64,000 bases of DNA from Aplysia californica (GCF_000002075.1 NW_004797355.1:1444504-1508503); one strand, 5' to 3'; counted from the first letter of the stretch, positions 11,661-22,955 are shown. The notes: generated by a model not told the origin, from the letters alone. Translations and numbers: made by a program.

Positions 11661-14600
11661 TAGTTTTATTTGCAACAGTTCACTGTACAGCAGGGCTCGG
11701 GTCTATAGTTAGATTTTTAAAAGTTCAAATATTTAAAATTCGGTGTAAATATATGTTCAATCTAAAACAACTTTCCTAAATAACATAAAATATTATAAAA
11801 TTTCATTTCACTTTATAATTTCCCATAAAGGCCAATGGCCTTCATAAAATCTAAAATTCTGTTGGGAACAACGACAGAATAAATATCTTGCAATTTTTTT
11901 GCATTTAAAGTATTTCCTTTTGGTCTCTCCGAAGTCTAGACATTTGGTTAAAATGTGTCTAAAGTTCAAATCTGAACAGAACGGCTTCTCATCTCCCTGA
12001 AGGAGGTATTTGTGCAATTAGGGCCGTGTGTCCAATGCGTAATTGAGTAAAAATGGCTTCGTCTCTTATGGAGAGGCCCAAAGGATTTCACGGTCCCAGT
12101 TTGGGTTTAATGTTGTGAAGTTTGTTATTTGTTTGTTTATTCCAATGGCTCTCCCACAGACAGGAGGTGTACTTTTTTACTTTATTTTTAAAGTCAGTCT
12201 GTGGGAGAGTGTTCGTCGATGATCCCAACTTAAGAGATAAGGATTTCTTCGCCAGTTGATCTACCTGCTCATTTCCTTGGATGCCAACATGGCTAGGTAT
12301 TCATGCGAACACGATACTTTTCCCGGTTTCAGTCAAGGCGTGTATTTTTTGTTGTAGCCCAACTATTTTTGGGAGTAGGAATGCATAGTATGTAAGAGAG
12401 GTGATGCAAGACAGAGAGTCAGAAAGGATAAGGAAAGATTTGTTAGGAGAATTTTCTACAGAGTCCAGTGCCATGTCAATCGCAGTGGCCTCTGCAGAGA
12501 AAATGGAGGCTTCGGGATGGAGTCTCCTCTGGTGTGTACTGTTTGAAGATAGGGCTGCGGCGCCCACACCAGAGTCCTGTTTTGAGCCATCTGTGAAGAT
12601 AAGCTCCGCACCGGGGCATTTTTCTATAAGTTTTTTGTATACACTGCTTTAAATGTTTTGGTGTTTGTGCTTTCTTTGTCGTGTGTGTTCAGCTGTAAGT
12701 CTACTTTTGCCTTGGGGAGGTGCCACGGAGGAAGATCAGGGAAAAGAAATTGTTGGATGTCTGGTTTGGAAAATTGTACGTTTTTGAAGGTCCTAAAGGA
12801 CTCTGAGGCCAAAGGGTTTGATGAGTGTTTCGTTGTTTTGGAATTTGTTTATATATGGTTTCTAGATGACTATACATTGTGATGCTTGTTCGTCTATGTG
12901 AGTTTACATGTCGTTCAACTTATCTGTTTCAGAATTGTGAACCTTGCTGATCGACTCTATAAACAAATACTTCAAAGTTTGTTTTAAAAAATGCAGTTGT
13001 GAGCTGGGTTCTCTGGTGTTGAGCTCCGTTTAATTACTTATTGTAGTGAGAGTTGTGTGCGTCTGAGTGTAAGAGATGGTATGTTTGACTCAGCTTGGAG
13101 GATCTCCAACGGAGAAGTGCGGAAAGCCCCTAGAGCGAGGCGGAGTCCTTGGTTTCGCACTGAGTCTAGCATTTTTAGGATGTCAGGTTTTGCCGGACAG
13201 CCGTAGTCAAGCCTGGATCGGACAAGGGAGATGTACATGTGGAAAAGGTGTTTTGAGTCCCTGCCCCACCCAGGATGCGATAAAATTTTCAAAGCGTTTA
13301 ACGCTTTCTGGCATATCACACGAAGATCTTTGATGTGTTGAATGAATGTGAGTTTTTTATCGAATAAAACACCGAGGAAACGAGCCTGGTCCTGGACGGG
13401 AATCCTTTCCCCGTATAGTGTCAAATCTGGCAGCAGTACACGTCTGCCTGATTGGCAGAACTGTACTGCAACCACCTTTGACGGGGAAAACTTGAAACTG
13501 TTATTGTTTGCCCACTTTTCAAGTTTGTGCAGCTGCGTTTGCAGCTGCCTTTCCATAGATCTCTTAGTTTAGGGTTTTTCAAACGGCAGCATGTCAAGAA
13601 GTCGTCAACGTATAACGAGCTGTCTATGCTATTTTGGAGGGTTTTAAGGATGGAATCTATTTTGATTTCAAATAGGAGAGGAGAAAGGATGCTCCCCTGA
13701 GGGACTCCTTCCTCCTGTTGGTGAGGGTCTGAAAGGGAGGATCCGAACCTGGAAGGAACGGTTCTTCAGGAAATTGCCAATGAAGGCAGGGAGGTGACCG
13801 CGTATGCCTAGAGCGTGCAGGTCTCTGAGAATGCCATACTTCCAGGTTGTGTTGAAGGCTTTTTCTAGGTCCAAAAAGATGGCAATCATGTGGCCCCCTT
13901 CAGCAAACGTCTCGCGTATAAAGGTCTCCAGGCGGACCAGGTGATCCAGAGTGGATCGAGTTTTCCTTAATTCGCACTGGAGACCGCTCAACGAGCCCGT
14001 CGTCTCCAGAAACCACATGAGTCGCCTGTGGATCATTGTTTCTATAAGTTTGAAAAGACAGCTTGTTAGAGCTATTGGTCTGTAATTGGATGGGTGTGTG
14101 TATGGTCTTTGTTTGGTTTGGGTATTGGAATGAGAGTGGCGAGATGCAAAGACTCCGGAAAGGAGTGTGACCGCCACGTGTTGTTGTATATGTCTAGTAG
14201 GAGCATAAGTGTTTCTGAGGGTAAGTGTCTAAGGGTCTGGTTGTGGATGTCATCCGGTCCCGGGGCTGTATTGCCCAGGTCCAAGAAGCACGATGTTAGT
14301 TCGTCTAATGTGAAGTCTGTGTTGTAAGTTTCAGTGTTGTTTGAGTGGAAGTTTAGGTGTTGTTGTTCTCTGTTAGTTTTGATGTTTTGGAAGGTGGTGT
14401 TGTAGTATGCTTGGGATGAGTTTTTGCCGAGAGATGTAGCTATTGTGTTTGCGGTGTCTACTTGTGTTTCAGCTGTGGTTCCATCCGGCCCCTGGATGTG
14501 CCGGATGGTGTCTGTGCGTCTACCCAAAAATCTTTTAGCAATTTTGAAAACTTGGTTGAGTGGTGTCTGGCTGTTGATTTTGGAGATGTATTTTTAAAAT

Positions 14601-14851
14601 GATTGTCTTTTGCTCTCCCTGAGGCATCCATGTGCCTCAGCTCAAGCCTTTAAATAATGAATCTTGTTTTCTGTGGTGGTGTTGTAACACTCTGACTTCT
14701 CCTTGCGGGGGAGGCAGAGTGTTTTCTAGGTTGCCGTCCTGGATTGGCCAGCGGTCTAGTGGGGGATTTGGAGGAGTGACGGACTCCACCCTTACCGGGG
14801 TCAGGCCGGGGAGGGGGTCGGAGATGTCATCCTCCGTTGGTAGTGGGGGGA

Positions 14852-15140
14852 NNNNNNNNNNNNNNNNNNNNNNNNNNNNNNNNNNNNNNNNNNNNNNNNN
14901 NNNNNNNNNNNNNNNNNNNNNNNNNNNNNNNNNNNNNNNNNNNNNNNNNNNNNNNNNNNNNNNNNNNNNNNNNNNNNNNNNNNNNNNNNNNNNNNNNNNN
15001 NNNNNNNNNNNNNNNNNNNNNNNNNNNNNNNNNNNNNNNNNNNNNNNNNNNNNNNNNNNNNNNNNNNNNNNNNNNNNNNNNNNNNNNNNNNNNNNNNNNN
15101 NNNNNNNNNNNNNNNNNNNNNNNNNNNNNNNNNNNNNNNN
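14852..15140. other. Assembly gap (289 N)
   Basis: Run of N within the LINE ORF1 tail. Open frames crossing it are artefacts. Confidence 1.
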
Positions 15141-15642
15141 AGAGAAAGAGTCCATCCTGTCCTCCCCAAAAACCCCAAAGCGGTTAGTCAGTGGTACCTG
15201 AAAGGTGGGTACCACAGGGGAAGGAAGAACCTTTTTGGGTCTCTGTGCAGCAAGTCGCTTGTTGACCGCGGGTTCTGGAGAGTCAACAGTGGAAGCCCTG
15301 GCCGACCTCATGACTGGCCGGAGTATGCTCGATATGACTGGCCAGGGACTGGGGTCATAACTGGCGGGCAGACATCGTTGCGGGCTTCTTAAAAAGAGTA
15401 GCTATTTCGAGCTTTGTACTCTTGGATTGTGCATTCTTGGACCAAAGTCCAGCAGTCCCTGCTGAAAACTGAGCGCTGGCCTTGGCAATTTGGGCAGAAA
15501 GGACTAACCTTGCATTCCTTCTGAGGATGCCCAGTCTTGCCGCAGCGAGGACACACGGCTGCACGTCGGCATCGCGACTATGGCCAAACTTCTGACACCG
15601 AAAGCAGCGCAGAGGGTTTGGCACATAGGGTCGCATGTCTAA

Positions 15643-16366
15643 AGGCCCAGTTACACGTAACGATAAATTGTAGAAAAACTGGACAATCTAGCGATCATAC
15701 GATAAATCGTTAGGTGTAACCACAAAATTTGGACGATAGAATGATGGTTTGGAGACTTGGTCGAGAAATCAAGCGCTGCTTGACATTTTTCGTGCGATCA
15801 TGTTCAGATTTGAGGGAGACGCGCTGTGACGTAGATTCACTTTGAAATTTGCCGCCGTGCAGAATTAAACTCAGGACTCAAAATGTTAAAAATAATTACC
15901 GTACGTGAAAACTGATTTCATATTTGGAGTCAGCGTCTCAAAATAAGCAAAATTGCTCTCGATTGTGAAGCTGTGCATCAAGGTCACTCAGTGCGTTGCA
16001 CATCTGCAGTCAAGTCAAAGCTTCCGGATCTACACACAGCACGGTAGGCCTACAGTTTGGCCACCCTTTTCTAAAGACACTGTTCTCAAAATGTACAGGG
16101 GAAAGGGGGGAGGGGCCCTTCTGTGATCTAGATGTAGTGTTCGCCTTTCATTCATTAGGTCCAGAGCTCGATACCTTCACATGGAGAGCAGGCAAATCGC
16201 TGTTGTCGCAAAGAGACATGGTGGCTTTATGACGAGGAATCTCCTCAATCAATAGAAAACTAGACAATAGATTGAAACGTGTAAACAGAAAACACAGTTC
16301 GATAAAATGGATAGTTCTCTCATATGACAAATCTGATACTATTTATCGATGCGTGTAACAAGGGCT
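15643..16366. mobile_element. TAA-flanked DNA element inserted in the LINE (PIF/Harbinger-like)
   Basis: Ends AGGCCCAGTTACACG and, inverted, AGCCCTTGTTACACG, followed by matching ACGATAAAT and TCGATAAAT words. A TAA lies on each side (15640-15642, 16367-16369). Removing the element and one TAA restores an uninterrupted ORF1 frame reading RASYLVLDMRPYVPNP, which fixes both boundaries. The 3-bp TAA duplication suggests the PIF/Harbinger superfamily. No transposase was recognised, so it is probably non-autonomous. Confidence 0.8.
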
Positions 16367-17221
16367 TAAGACCAAGTATGATGCCCGAACGGTGGCTGGA
16401 GAGCAGCACGAATTGAAAGTTAGAATAATCGGATTCGTTTCAAGTGTGGTCTCCCCCTGCCGAAGAGTAATTCGGTGGGCTTCGACCACACCCTAGTAGT
16501 TATCTACAATTTCCTGGTTTGAGCAGCCCTTCAGCTCAAGGCTGCGGACCACGCCCTTCGACTGGTTGAACTTCTGGTGTCGCTCAGAAACACAAGGAAC
16601 ACCACCGAAGGTCGTGATCTTCTCAAGTCCGGCCAGTTCTTTATCCGATGCGCATTAGATCAGGAGTGCACCAGAGGACAGTTTCTGGACATTCGTAGCA
16701 ATGTATCCCAAAACCTGTCGCGGTGCAACTCCTGTTTTGAAAAGGATTAGATCTGAGATCTGTTTATGCGCACTAGTGCTGCGTATGGTCAAGTACGACT
16801 GCCGCGGAAGCTCCAAGAGAGGGGGTAGGGCAGAAGCAGTCGTAAAAGTCCTTTTTCCGTTTGGGGTAGGTTTGTTCGTCTTGGCGGCCACACCCGTTTC
16901 CGCGAAATGAGACTTTTTGATAACGTTGGGAGTTGGGGAAGGATTTTTTTATTGAAGAAAGTTCCATATGAGTGTTTCAATTTGTTCAACTAATTTTGTC
17001 GATAGTGTTAATTGCAACAGAGTGATAACTAACGAGGCGTTAATTGCGACAGAGTGAACACGGAGCTCTTTTTTACATTGATGATTAGATCTAGATCTAG
17101 ATCTAACACAAGCAGGGGGTTATACAGTTGTAAGGTCCTTGATCTAACATCATCTCTACCATTTCCGCTTCTCCCAGTGTTGTCCCAGTAAGGCTATCTA
17201 CGCCAGTCTCCGCCTGACAAG

Positions 17222-17650
17222 ATGGAAGGCTTTCTAAAGCAAGCATTCAAATCTTACGACGAATTTGACAAAGCTTTTGCAAAATTTAAAGATGAAAATT
17301 TTGTTGCCTGTAGGAAGAAATCATCTGAAACTGAAACAGTTGAGAACGTGGACTTAAAGAGTGTGGCAAAAATCCACAAAGACTTTTTGTCCAGTAGAGT
17401 CGAGGCAACAAAAACATTACAACAAAACATCAGCAGCATACTTGTAACAGAAACAAAAACATTGCAACAAAACATCAGCAGCATACTTGTAACAGAAACA
17501 AAAACATTACAACAAAACATCAGCAGCATACTTGTAACAGAAACAAAAACATTACAACAAAACATCAGCAGCATACTTGTAACAGAAACAAAAACATTAC
17601 AACAAAACATCAGCAGCATACTTGTAACAGAAACAAAAACATTACAATAA
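17222..17650 (+). pseudogene. N-terminal relic of a MULE-type protein plus coding minisatellite
   Basis: 142-codon ORF. Residues about 8-40 (QAFKSYDEFDKAFAKF then ENFVACRKKSSE) resemble the short N-terminal domain found ahead of ZSWIM/MULE-type transposases, with similar relics at 19200 and 20578 nearby. From about residue 62 the frame enters a 15-residue repeat, TKTLQQNISSILVTE, read five times before a CAA to TAA stop; the DNA repeat goes on for about four more units in the same frame. The start sits about 220 bp inside the left terminal repeat. Not recognised as a host gene. The family assignment is an inference from a short match; product unknown. Confidence 0.4.
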
Positions 17651-17823
17651 AACATCAGCAGCATATTTGTAACAGAAACAAAAACATTACAACAAAACAT
17701 CAGCAGCATACTTGTAACAGAAACAAAAACATTACAACAAAACATCAGCAGCATACTTGTAACAGCAACAAAAACATTACAACAAAACATCAGCAGCATA
17801 CTTATTGTAACAGCAACAAAAAT
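17406..17823. repeat. 45-bp minisatellite, about nine copies
   Basis: Unit ACAAAAACATTACAACAAAA then CATCAGCAGCATACTTGTAA and CAGAA. Units are almost identical; variants include TTG for TTA, TTT for CTT, a CAA to TAA change, GCA for GAA, and one 3-bp insertion near the end. The 45-bp length and the 3-bp insertion both keep the reading frame. Confidence 0.95.
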
Positions 17824-17878
17824 CACTAGGGGCAACAACAAGAAAAGACCTGTGACTGTCTTTGCTTGTCTGTTAGTT

Positions 17879-18033
17879 TGGTGTGTGTGTGTGCATGTGT
17901 GTGTAGTGTGTGAACGTGTATAAGGTCAAGAGTGTGCGGTGTGCATTTGTGTGTCTGTGCGTGTGAGTGTACATGTGTGTGTGTGTGTCTGAGTGTGTGC
18001 GTGTGGGTGTGTGTGTGTGTTTTTTTCTTTTTT
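17879..18033. repeat. Imperfect (GT)n tract
   Basis: GT-rich simple sequence with GTGTGTGT runs and interspersed variants, ending in a T-rich tract before the right terminal repeat of the MULE. Confidence 0.85.
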
Positions 18034-18540
18034 CTTTTTTAAGTTCTTTTTTTTTTGTCACAGACGCACTCTGTCGCAATTAACGCTGCATTAACTGTCA
18101 CAGAGTCACTGTGTCGCAATTAACGCAAACAATTTTGTAACCTAAGAGTCAATGGGAACACTTTCACACCTAAGACCTACATCACAGTTCTTACAAAAAG
18201 GAAAAGGGTGATAAATCAATGCTCACTAGAATCTAGATCTAGAACCGAGCTAAATTTGACTTACAAAATTATCGGCAATTGTTTACTTTCTTGCGTTTAA
18301 TTCCGGCCGCCCTCAGATCTACAGACGAAACTCTATGCACCTCCCACTGATTCAAAACTTTGCGCTGGAGTTAACCCTGGAAGCGCGCAGGCCCAATATA
18401 AGGCGTGAGCCGGGCTACCCGGAAGCGCGCACGCCCTATATATAGGGCGCATCTACTTCGACCGGGAAGCGCGAAGGCCCGATATAAAGGACATAGACGC
18501 TGACCTTTTTCAATGGAAAATTCCAGTATTCCTTTATGGA

Positions 18541-18655
18541 AAATAATAATAATTTAATAATAATAATGGATTGCATTTATACAGCGCATATCCACTTATG
18601 CAATGCTCTATGCGCTTAACATGATACATATTATGGATTTACAAATCGATTTTAA
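18541..18655. repeat. Decayed SINE/LINE 3' segment
   Basis: An ATAATAATAATGG-type start followed by GCATTTATACAGCGCATATC then TGCTCTATGCGCTTAACA, a sequence type also present (inverted) in the SINE at 60106-60432. Confidence 0.5.
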
Positions 18656-19024
18656 AGGTACATAGTGTTACATACTCGTGCAAACACATATTCACTCACG
18701 CACGCACCACACACACATACATACACACACATACGTAACATATATATGCACATATGCACATACGCACATACAAACTCACAACGATCTACAACTTGGATGG
18801 ATTCTGTCAATTACTGATCAAAGTTATAAATAGTGACCAACGACTTTGCAAGTTATCTTGACCTTGTAGAGCGTTTCTTGGCCGAGATATCGATCGATAA
18901 AGTGACGCGGTCCCGCTGACCGACTCATGTGTTATTATTTGGTTCACCGTGCTGATGTACTAATTATTGAGTCTATTGCGTTCTGAGCTTTGTTTGTATT
19001 TTTACGAAGTGACTGTTCGGACTC

Positions 19025-19865
19025 GAGTCCGAATATGAAAAAATGTTATTCGGACTCTGATTCTTGTCCAGCATGACATCACTGCCGACTTCCTGTGACT
19101 CGTGACTCCTGCTTCCTGTCCTGCCTTACTTGCGCTTGCCTCAGGCTGGGTAGAGACCGGGATCACTTCGGGCAAAATTGCGTTAAATTGAGCAGGAGCT
19201 GAGTTTTTATCTTATGATGAATTTGAGGCCGGCCTGAAAAGTTATAGCGCTTCTAATAAATGTTTATTTGTCAAGAGGTCATCAGAAGCAATTAAAGATG
19301 GCTCGTTAGCGTGTGTCGGGGTTGGATGGGCGGCCTGCACACGTGTGGCTGTGTGTGCGTGTCGGGGAGGGGGGGCACTATCGGTCCGGGCGTTGAACAT
19401 CGCATACGCGTCAGTCTCCCCCCCCCGCAACTGATCATTACAATAATAAGCTAGTCTTGACGTAGATCTACGTAATGAATTGTGCGCTGGTCTATGGAAT
19501 CAAAAGTTGCCGTATGCTCGGCTCTACACAGCAACACAACTTTTTCTTGGTAAAACAATCGAGATGACACAGGCTTGTGTATTTGAACGAATCGATCTTT
19601 TTTTTACACAGCCCATAATATGCAGGTTCCAGGTGATCTGCTAATCTTCAATTTTTACCTTTTTCTACCACAAAGAAAGTGGGAAACATAGGGGGTGTCG
19701 GGGGGGCGTATCACTGAGGCGGCGGGCATCGGATCGGAAGATAAAGTGTGGGGGAAGCTAAAAAAATGGCGGAAAATTGGAAGCACTGAACGTTAGATCT
19801 ATAGAACGAAGACACTTCCTTTTTTCCAGACCGTGTCCGAATATGAAAAAATGTTATTTGGACTC
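19025..19865. repeat. Pair of hairpin motifs bounding a coding relic
   Basis: GAGTCCGAATA, an 11-nt loop, then TATTCGGACTC (19025-19057) forms a perfect 11-bp stem. A second, slightly mutated copy lies at 19835-19865. The relic at 19200-19302 lies between them, so these may be symmetrical termini of a nested element of about 0.85 kb. Confidence 0.4.
19200..19302 (+). pseudogene. Relic of the same N-terminal domain as at 17222
   Basis: One frame reads EFLSYDEFEAGLKSYSASNK then CLFVKRSSEAI, aligning with KSYDEFDKAFAKFKDENF and KKSSE of the 17222 ORF. It is preceded by a stop and followed by unrelated sequence. A coding fossil of a DNA transposon, not a gene. Confidence 0.4.
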
Positions 19866-20334
19866 ATGACGGCCTTGTACTTATTTGATCGCTAATCATT
19901 TTTGAATGGCTCATTCTATCAGCTTAAAGAAAATATATGCTTTTATATATATATATGCTTTTTATCATCTGTTGAGCCGTAAATGGTCATTTTTCAGCAG
20001 CAGGTATACATTTCGGGATCTCAGCTGATTCGCCCCCGCCAAACCCCCATGTTCACAACTGATCGGCCATAGTGGTGGGGCATTTTTGGCAGGTTACTTC
20101 CGGTGAAACACTGAGCGCTTCTAGGGTTAAGAATTAGAATAGAAGGTAAACCACGGCAATTTTATCATTTGAAGGTAGAAATCTACTTTTAACATGGGCT
20201 TTTAGGCCTCGTACTGGTTTTTATGGCCATTCTTGAGTGTAATATTTCATGATAGAGTTCAGAGTGGTCGCTCGTTACGGAAGTCCTCCCCGGAATTAAA
20301 CAGGAGAAAGTTGTAAACAATTACCAGATTATCT

Positions 20335-20706
20335 AGATACTACGGGAGTGTATACAGACCCGGTAACCGGGAACAAAGTCACAAAGTATACAGACCCGGT
20401 AGGGGAACTCTTTTGTGATTTCGGAAAGTTTCAGCGCCTGTTGGCTCAGGGAAGACCTAGGTTCTTCTAGATCTATGGCCCAGGTCTAGATCTAGATAGA
20501 CAGACATTATAAATCATTGATCTAGTTTCGAGGCTAGCCTAGATCTAGATCTAGATGTAGATTAGATCTAGATCTAAATGAAGATTGCGGATGTCTTTTC
20601 GATGAACGATTGTTTTTCCTCCGTTTTGGAGTTGGAGGAATCACAATTTGAAGAAAAGAACAATGTCATAATTTCAATCGAGCAGTCACCCTCTCTATTT
20701 CTCTGC

Positions 20707-20743
<37 letters not shown>

Positions 20744-21382
20744 TGTATCGCTCGCATTCTCTTTTTCTTTGTTTGTCTCCGTCTTTCTTTCTCTCCAGCT
20801 ATTTCCCACTCTATCTTTCTCTCTTTCCCTCCTACCAACTCGGGGCATGTTATCACATTGAAAGTGGCTATTCTCACCCGCCCGGAAGTTCTCGCAAGAT
20901 CAACTCCTCCCCTCTTCTCTCTCTCTCTGTCTCTTTCTGAATACTGTCTATCGGTGTGGACGATCAAATTGACCAAAACAAAGTTAAAAAATGATGTTAA
21001 AACACAAAAGTAAATTAATTTGGTTGTCTACAAAGATGCTACGGCTATTTAACTTTTCGAATCGAGCCGAACTACGCGGGTCGCCATTTTGTTTTGCCCG
21101 GAAATTCTCACGCTACTCCTCTCTCTCTTTCTCTCTCTCTCTCCACTGCCCACAGACAAAATTGTACGCTTTTAGTAGGCTACAGTTGTAATGGAACGTT
21201 TGTTCACGGCACAGAATTCTACCATTTTTCTGTTATCACAGTGTAGAATTCTGTGGTTTAGGGTGAACGCAAAATTTGGTGAACGCGCACCGGGTGAGAA
21301 TAGTCACAAGACTCGCCTGCACTATTCTCACTCCGGGTGAGAATAGAGGTGGCCTATCACATTTTGCTAACACTTCTCTCCC

Positions 21383-21417
<35 letters not shown>

Positions 21418-21532
21418 GACCGGGTCTGGGCGCTGAAACTTTCCGAAATCACAAAAGAGTTCCCCTACCGGGTCTGTATACTTCGTGACTTGGTTCCCGG
21501 TTACCGGGTCTGTATACACTTCGAGATACTAC
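20335..21532. mobile_element. Mutator-like (MULE) element 2
   Basis: An exact 9-bp AGATACTAC lies on both sides (20335-20343, 21524-21532). Just inside is an inverted repeat of about 91 bp (20348-20438 against 21429-21519) with about two or three mismatches, starting GTGTATACAGACCCGGTAAC and ending TCGGAAAGTTTCAGCGCC. The 9-bp duplication and long terminal repeats fit Mutator. The 1.18-kb body has CT/GT simple repeats, a short ORF start at 20578 and no transposase core. Near-identity of the arms suggests a recent insertion. Confidence 0.78.
20578..20700 (+). pseudogene. N-terminal coding relic inside MULE element 2
   Basis: An ATG opens a frame reading MKIADVFSMNDCFSSVLELE then ESQFEEKNNVIISIEQS before running into CT/GT simple repeat. 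The FSS, E-rich helix, F-E-x-x-N-x-V spacing is similar to the 17222 relic. The frame beyond about 20700 is simple sequence and I do not count it as protein. Family assignment is tentative. Confidence 0.3.
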
Positions 21533-22431
21533 TACACACTGACAAAACAGGTTTGACAAGACATGCTCACTCAAATGAGGCGAGGAATTGGGAGGGAATG
21601 GTGAGAATATGAAGCATTCACAATTAGTGATATAACAGTTCATCAGTCTATAGAAACAAGTTCGAAGTGGCTTAGGATAAGTTGTATGTATAACCATCGG
21701 ACCTCTGCAGAGAAGCTGTCACCCTGAACTGAACCATTCATCAGATTCTCTGTCATTGCGTTCACGGTTCAGGTTGGGTGATCAACAACAAACCACTACA
21801 AAAACTCTCAAAAGGCTTCGAAACCAACACAATGACATAAAAGGAGCTACTAAATTCTAATTCAAAACAGATCAAACATACACAATCAGCGCCATAAAAC
21901 ATTTGCGATTACTCAAATCACATGAACACGAACTTGTGACTGTGACTTGTTTACTTCGCCATGAAGTTCGCCCAGACCAAAAACCATGACCGCGACCACT
22001 GTGTGACTGTATTATTGTGTATCCCAGATTTTTTTGCATCCCCAATTTGCCTGCTTGAAATTGAAAGCAAGCAGTCCAAGTCCAACCCATAGCCTAGGCT
22101 AGAGTTATCTCCTTTTTAAACGTACACATGTAAATCTCTGGTTCAAGTTCAACCAAAGATTTAGCCTATGGGGACAATCTTTGGTTCAACTAGATCTAAA
22201 TATTTTACGATCTTTGGTTAAGCAATATGTCCTGAAATAAATCCGATACTGAAATTTCTAATTAGATCTATGCTAAAACACTGCTTTCATAAATGAAATA
22301 TTATTACAATTAATACGATGCATTAATTAGACTTTAAAAAACCCCAACTCAACAAACATGCGCACATTCATACGAAAGACACGCACGTACCGGTACTCGT
22401 GCATACACAAAAAAATCAAACGCACACCCAC

Positions 22432-22436
<5 letters not shown>
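21533..22436. other. Non-coding stretch, nothing recognised
   Basis: Unique-looking AT-rich sequence after MULE element 2. No supported exon or repeat. Confidence 0.4.
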
Positions 22437-22484
<48 letters not shown>

Positions 22485-22494
22485 AACACACACA

Positions 22495-22542
<48 letters not shown>

Positions 22543-22604
22543 GTTAATTTATATATGTATATACACTATATATATTATATATATATATATATATATAATA
22601 TAAC
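22437..22604. repeat. Compound (CA)n(TA)n microsatellite
   Basis: CA repeat changing to TA repeat, then a second TA block at about 22572-22604. Confidence 0.95.
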
Positions 22605-22720
22605 ATGTTTAGTAATTATAAATAGATCTAATATGCACGTACAATCAATAGCAGGGACCCTTGCCTATTATGCTTCACACACTGAGAGAGCCAGAGGAGA
22701 GTGATAGATTATAGGCCTGT

Positions 22721-22721
<1 letters not shown>

Positions 22722-22796
<75 letters not shown>

Positions 22797-22814
22797 CTAT
22801 ATATAGAGAGAGAA

Positions 22815-22856
<42 letters not shown>

Positions 22857-22877
22857 GAGAGAGAGAGAGAGAGAAAG

Positions 22878-22955
<78 letters not shown>

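Larger units (their letters stand above)
11690..16910 (-). mobile_element. I-like non-LTR retrotransposon (LINE), nearly full but decayed
   Basis: Read on the minus strand. ORF1 starts near 16891 (MAAKTNKPTPNGKRT) and runs to RASYLVL at 16373, then continues after an inserted element at MRPYVPNPLRCFRCQKFGHS (from 15636), a CCHC gag-like finger region. A proline-rich ORF1 tail follows around the gap. RT sequence spans about 14530-13040, with NYRPIALTSCLFKLIE, FLDLEKAFNTTW and the catalytic YVDD at about 13601-13613. An RNase H-like domain (about 12567-12230, SAEATAIDMAL, ILSDSLSC, WIPSHVGIQGNEQVD) and the C-terminal tail and 3' UTR run down to about 11690. RNase H after RT places it with I-like LINEs. 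It is inactive: stops and frameshifts occur, and the endonuclease domain expected between ORF1 and RT is missing, with ORF1-tail sequence joined to the RT linker near 14640-14530. Confidence 0.88.
16992..18139. mobile_element. Mutator-like (MULE) element 1
   Basis: Both ends carry two tandem copies of a GTTAATTGCGACAGAGTG-like word, four in all (left 17008-17063, right 18052-18130 inverted). Flanking AATTTTGTC (16992-17000) and AATTTTGTA (18131-18139) look like a 9-bp target duplication with one mismatch, typical of Mutator. The interior holds a short plus-strand ORF at 17222, a 45-bp minisatellite and a GT-rich tract. No catalytic transposase domain is present, so it is non-autonomous. Confidence 0.65.
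18371..20130. mobile_element. piggyBac-like TTAA-flanked element
   Basis: TTAA at 18371-18374 and 20127-20130 encloses 1752 bp whose ends are CCCTGGAAGCGCGCA and, inverted, CCCTAGAAGCGCTCA (13 of 15 matching). TTAA targets with CCC ends are the hallmark of piggyBac. The left end has three spaced GGAAGCGCG units (18379, 18421, 18465), each followed by GGCCC or CGCCC and a TATA-like word. No DDD transposase was recognised; internal parts include a decayed SINE/LINE tail and a coding relic at 19200. Confidence 0.7.

Noticed and set aside
14632-15311. Open frames of 116-224 codons across N sequence
   Set aside because: They bridge an assembly gap; only the LINE-derived ends are real. The same applies to frames at 32599-33469.
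22358-22955. Long open frames encoding HTHTHT, IYIYIY and ERERER repeats
   Set aside because: They arise purely from CA, TA and GA microsatellites; no start context or non-repeat coding sequence.
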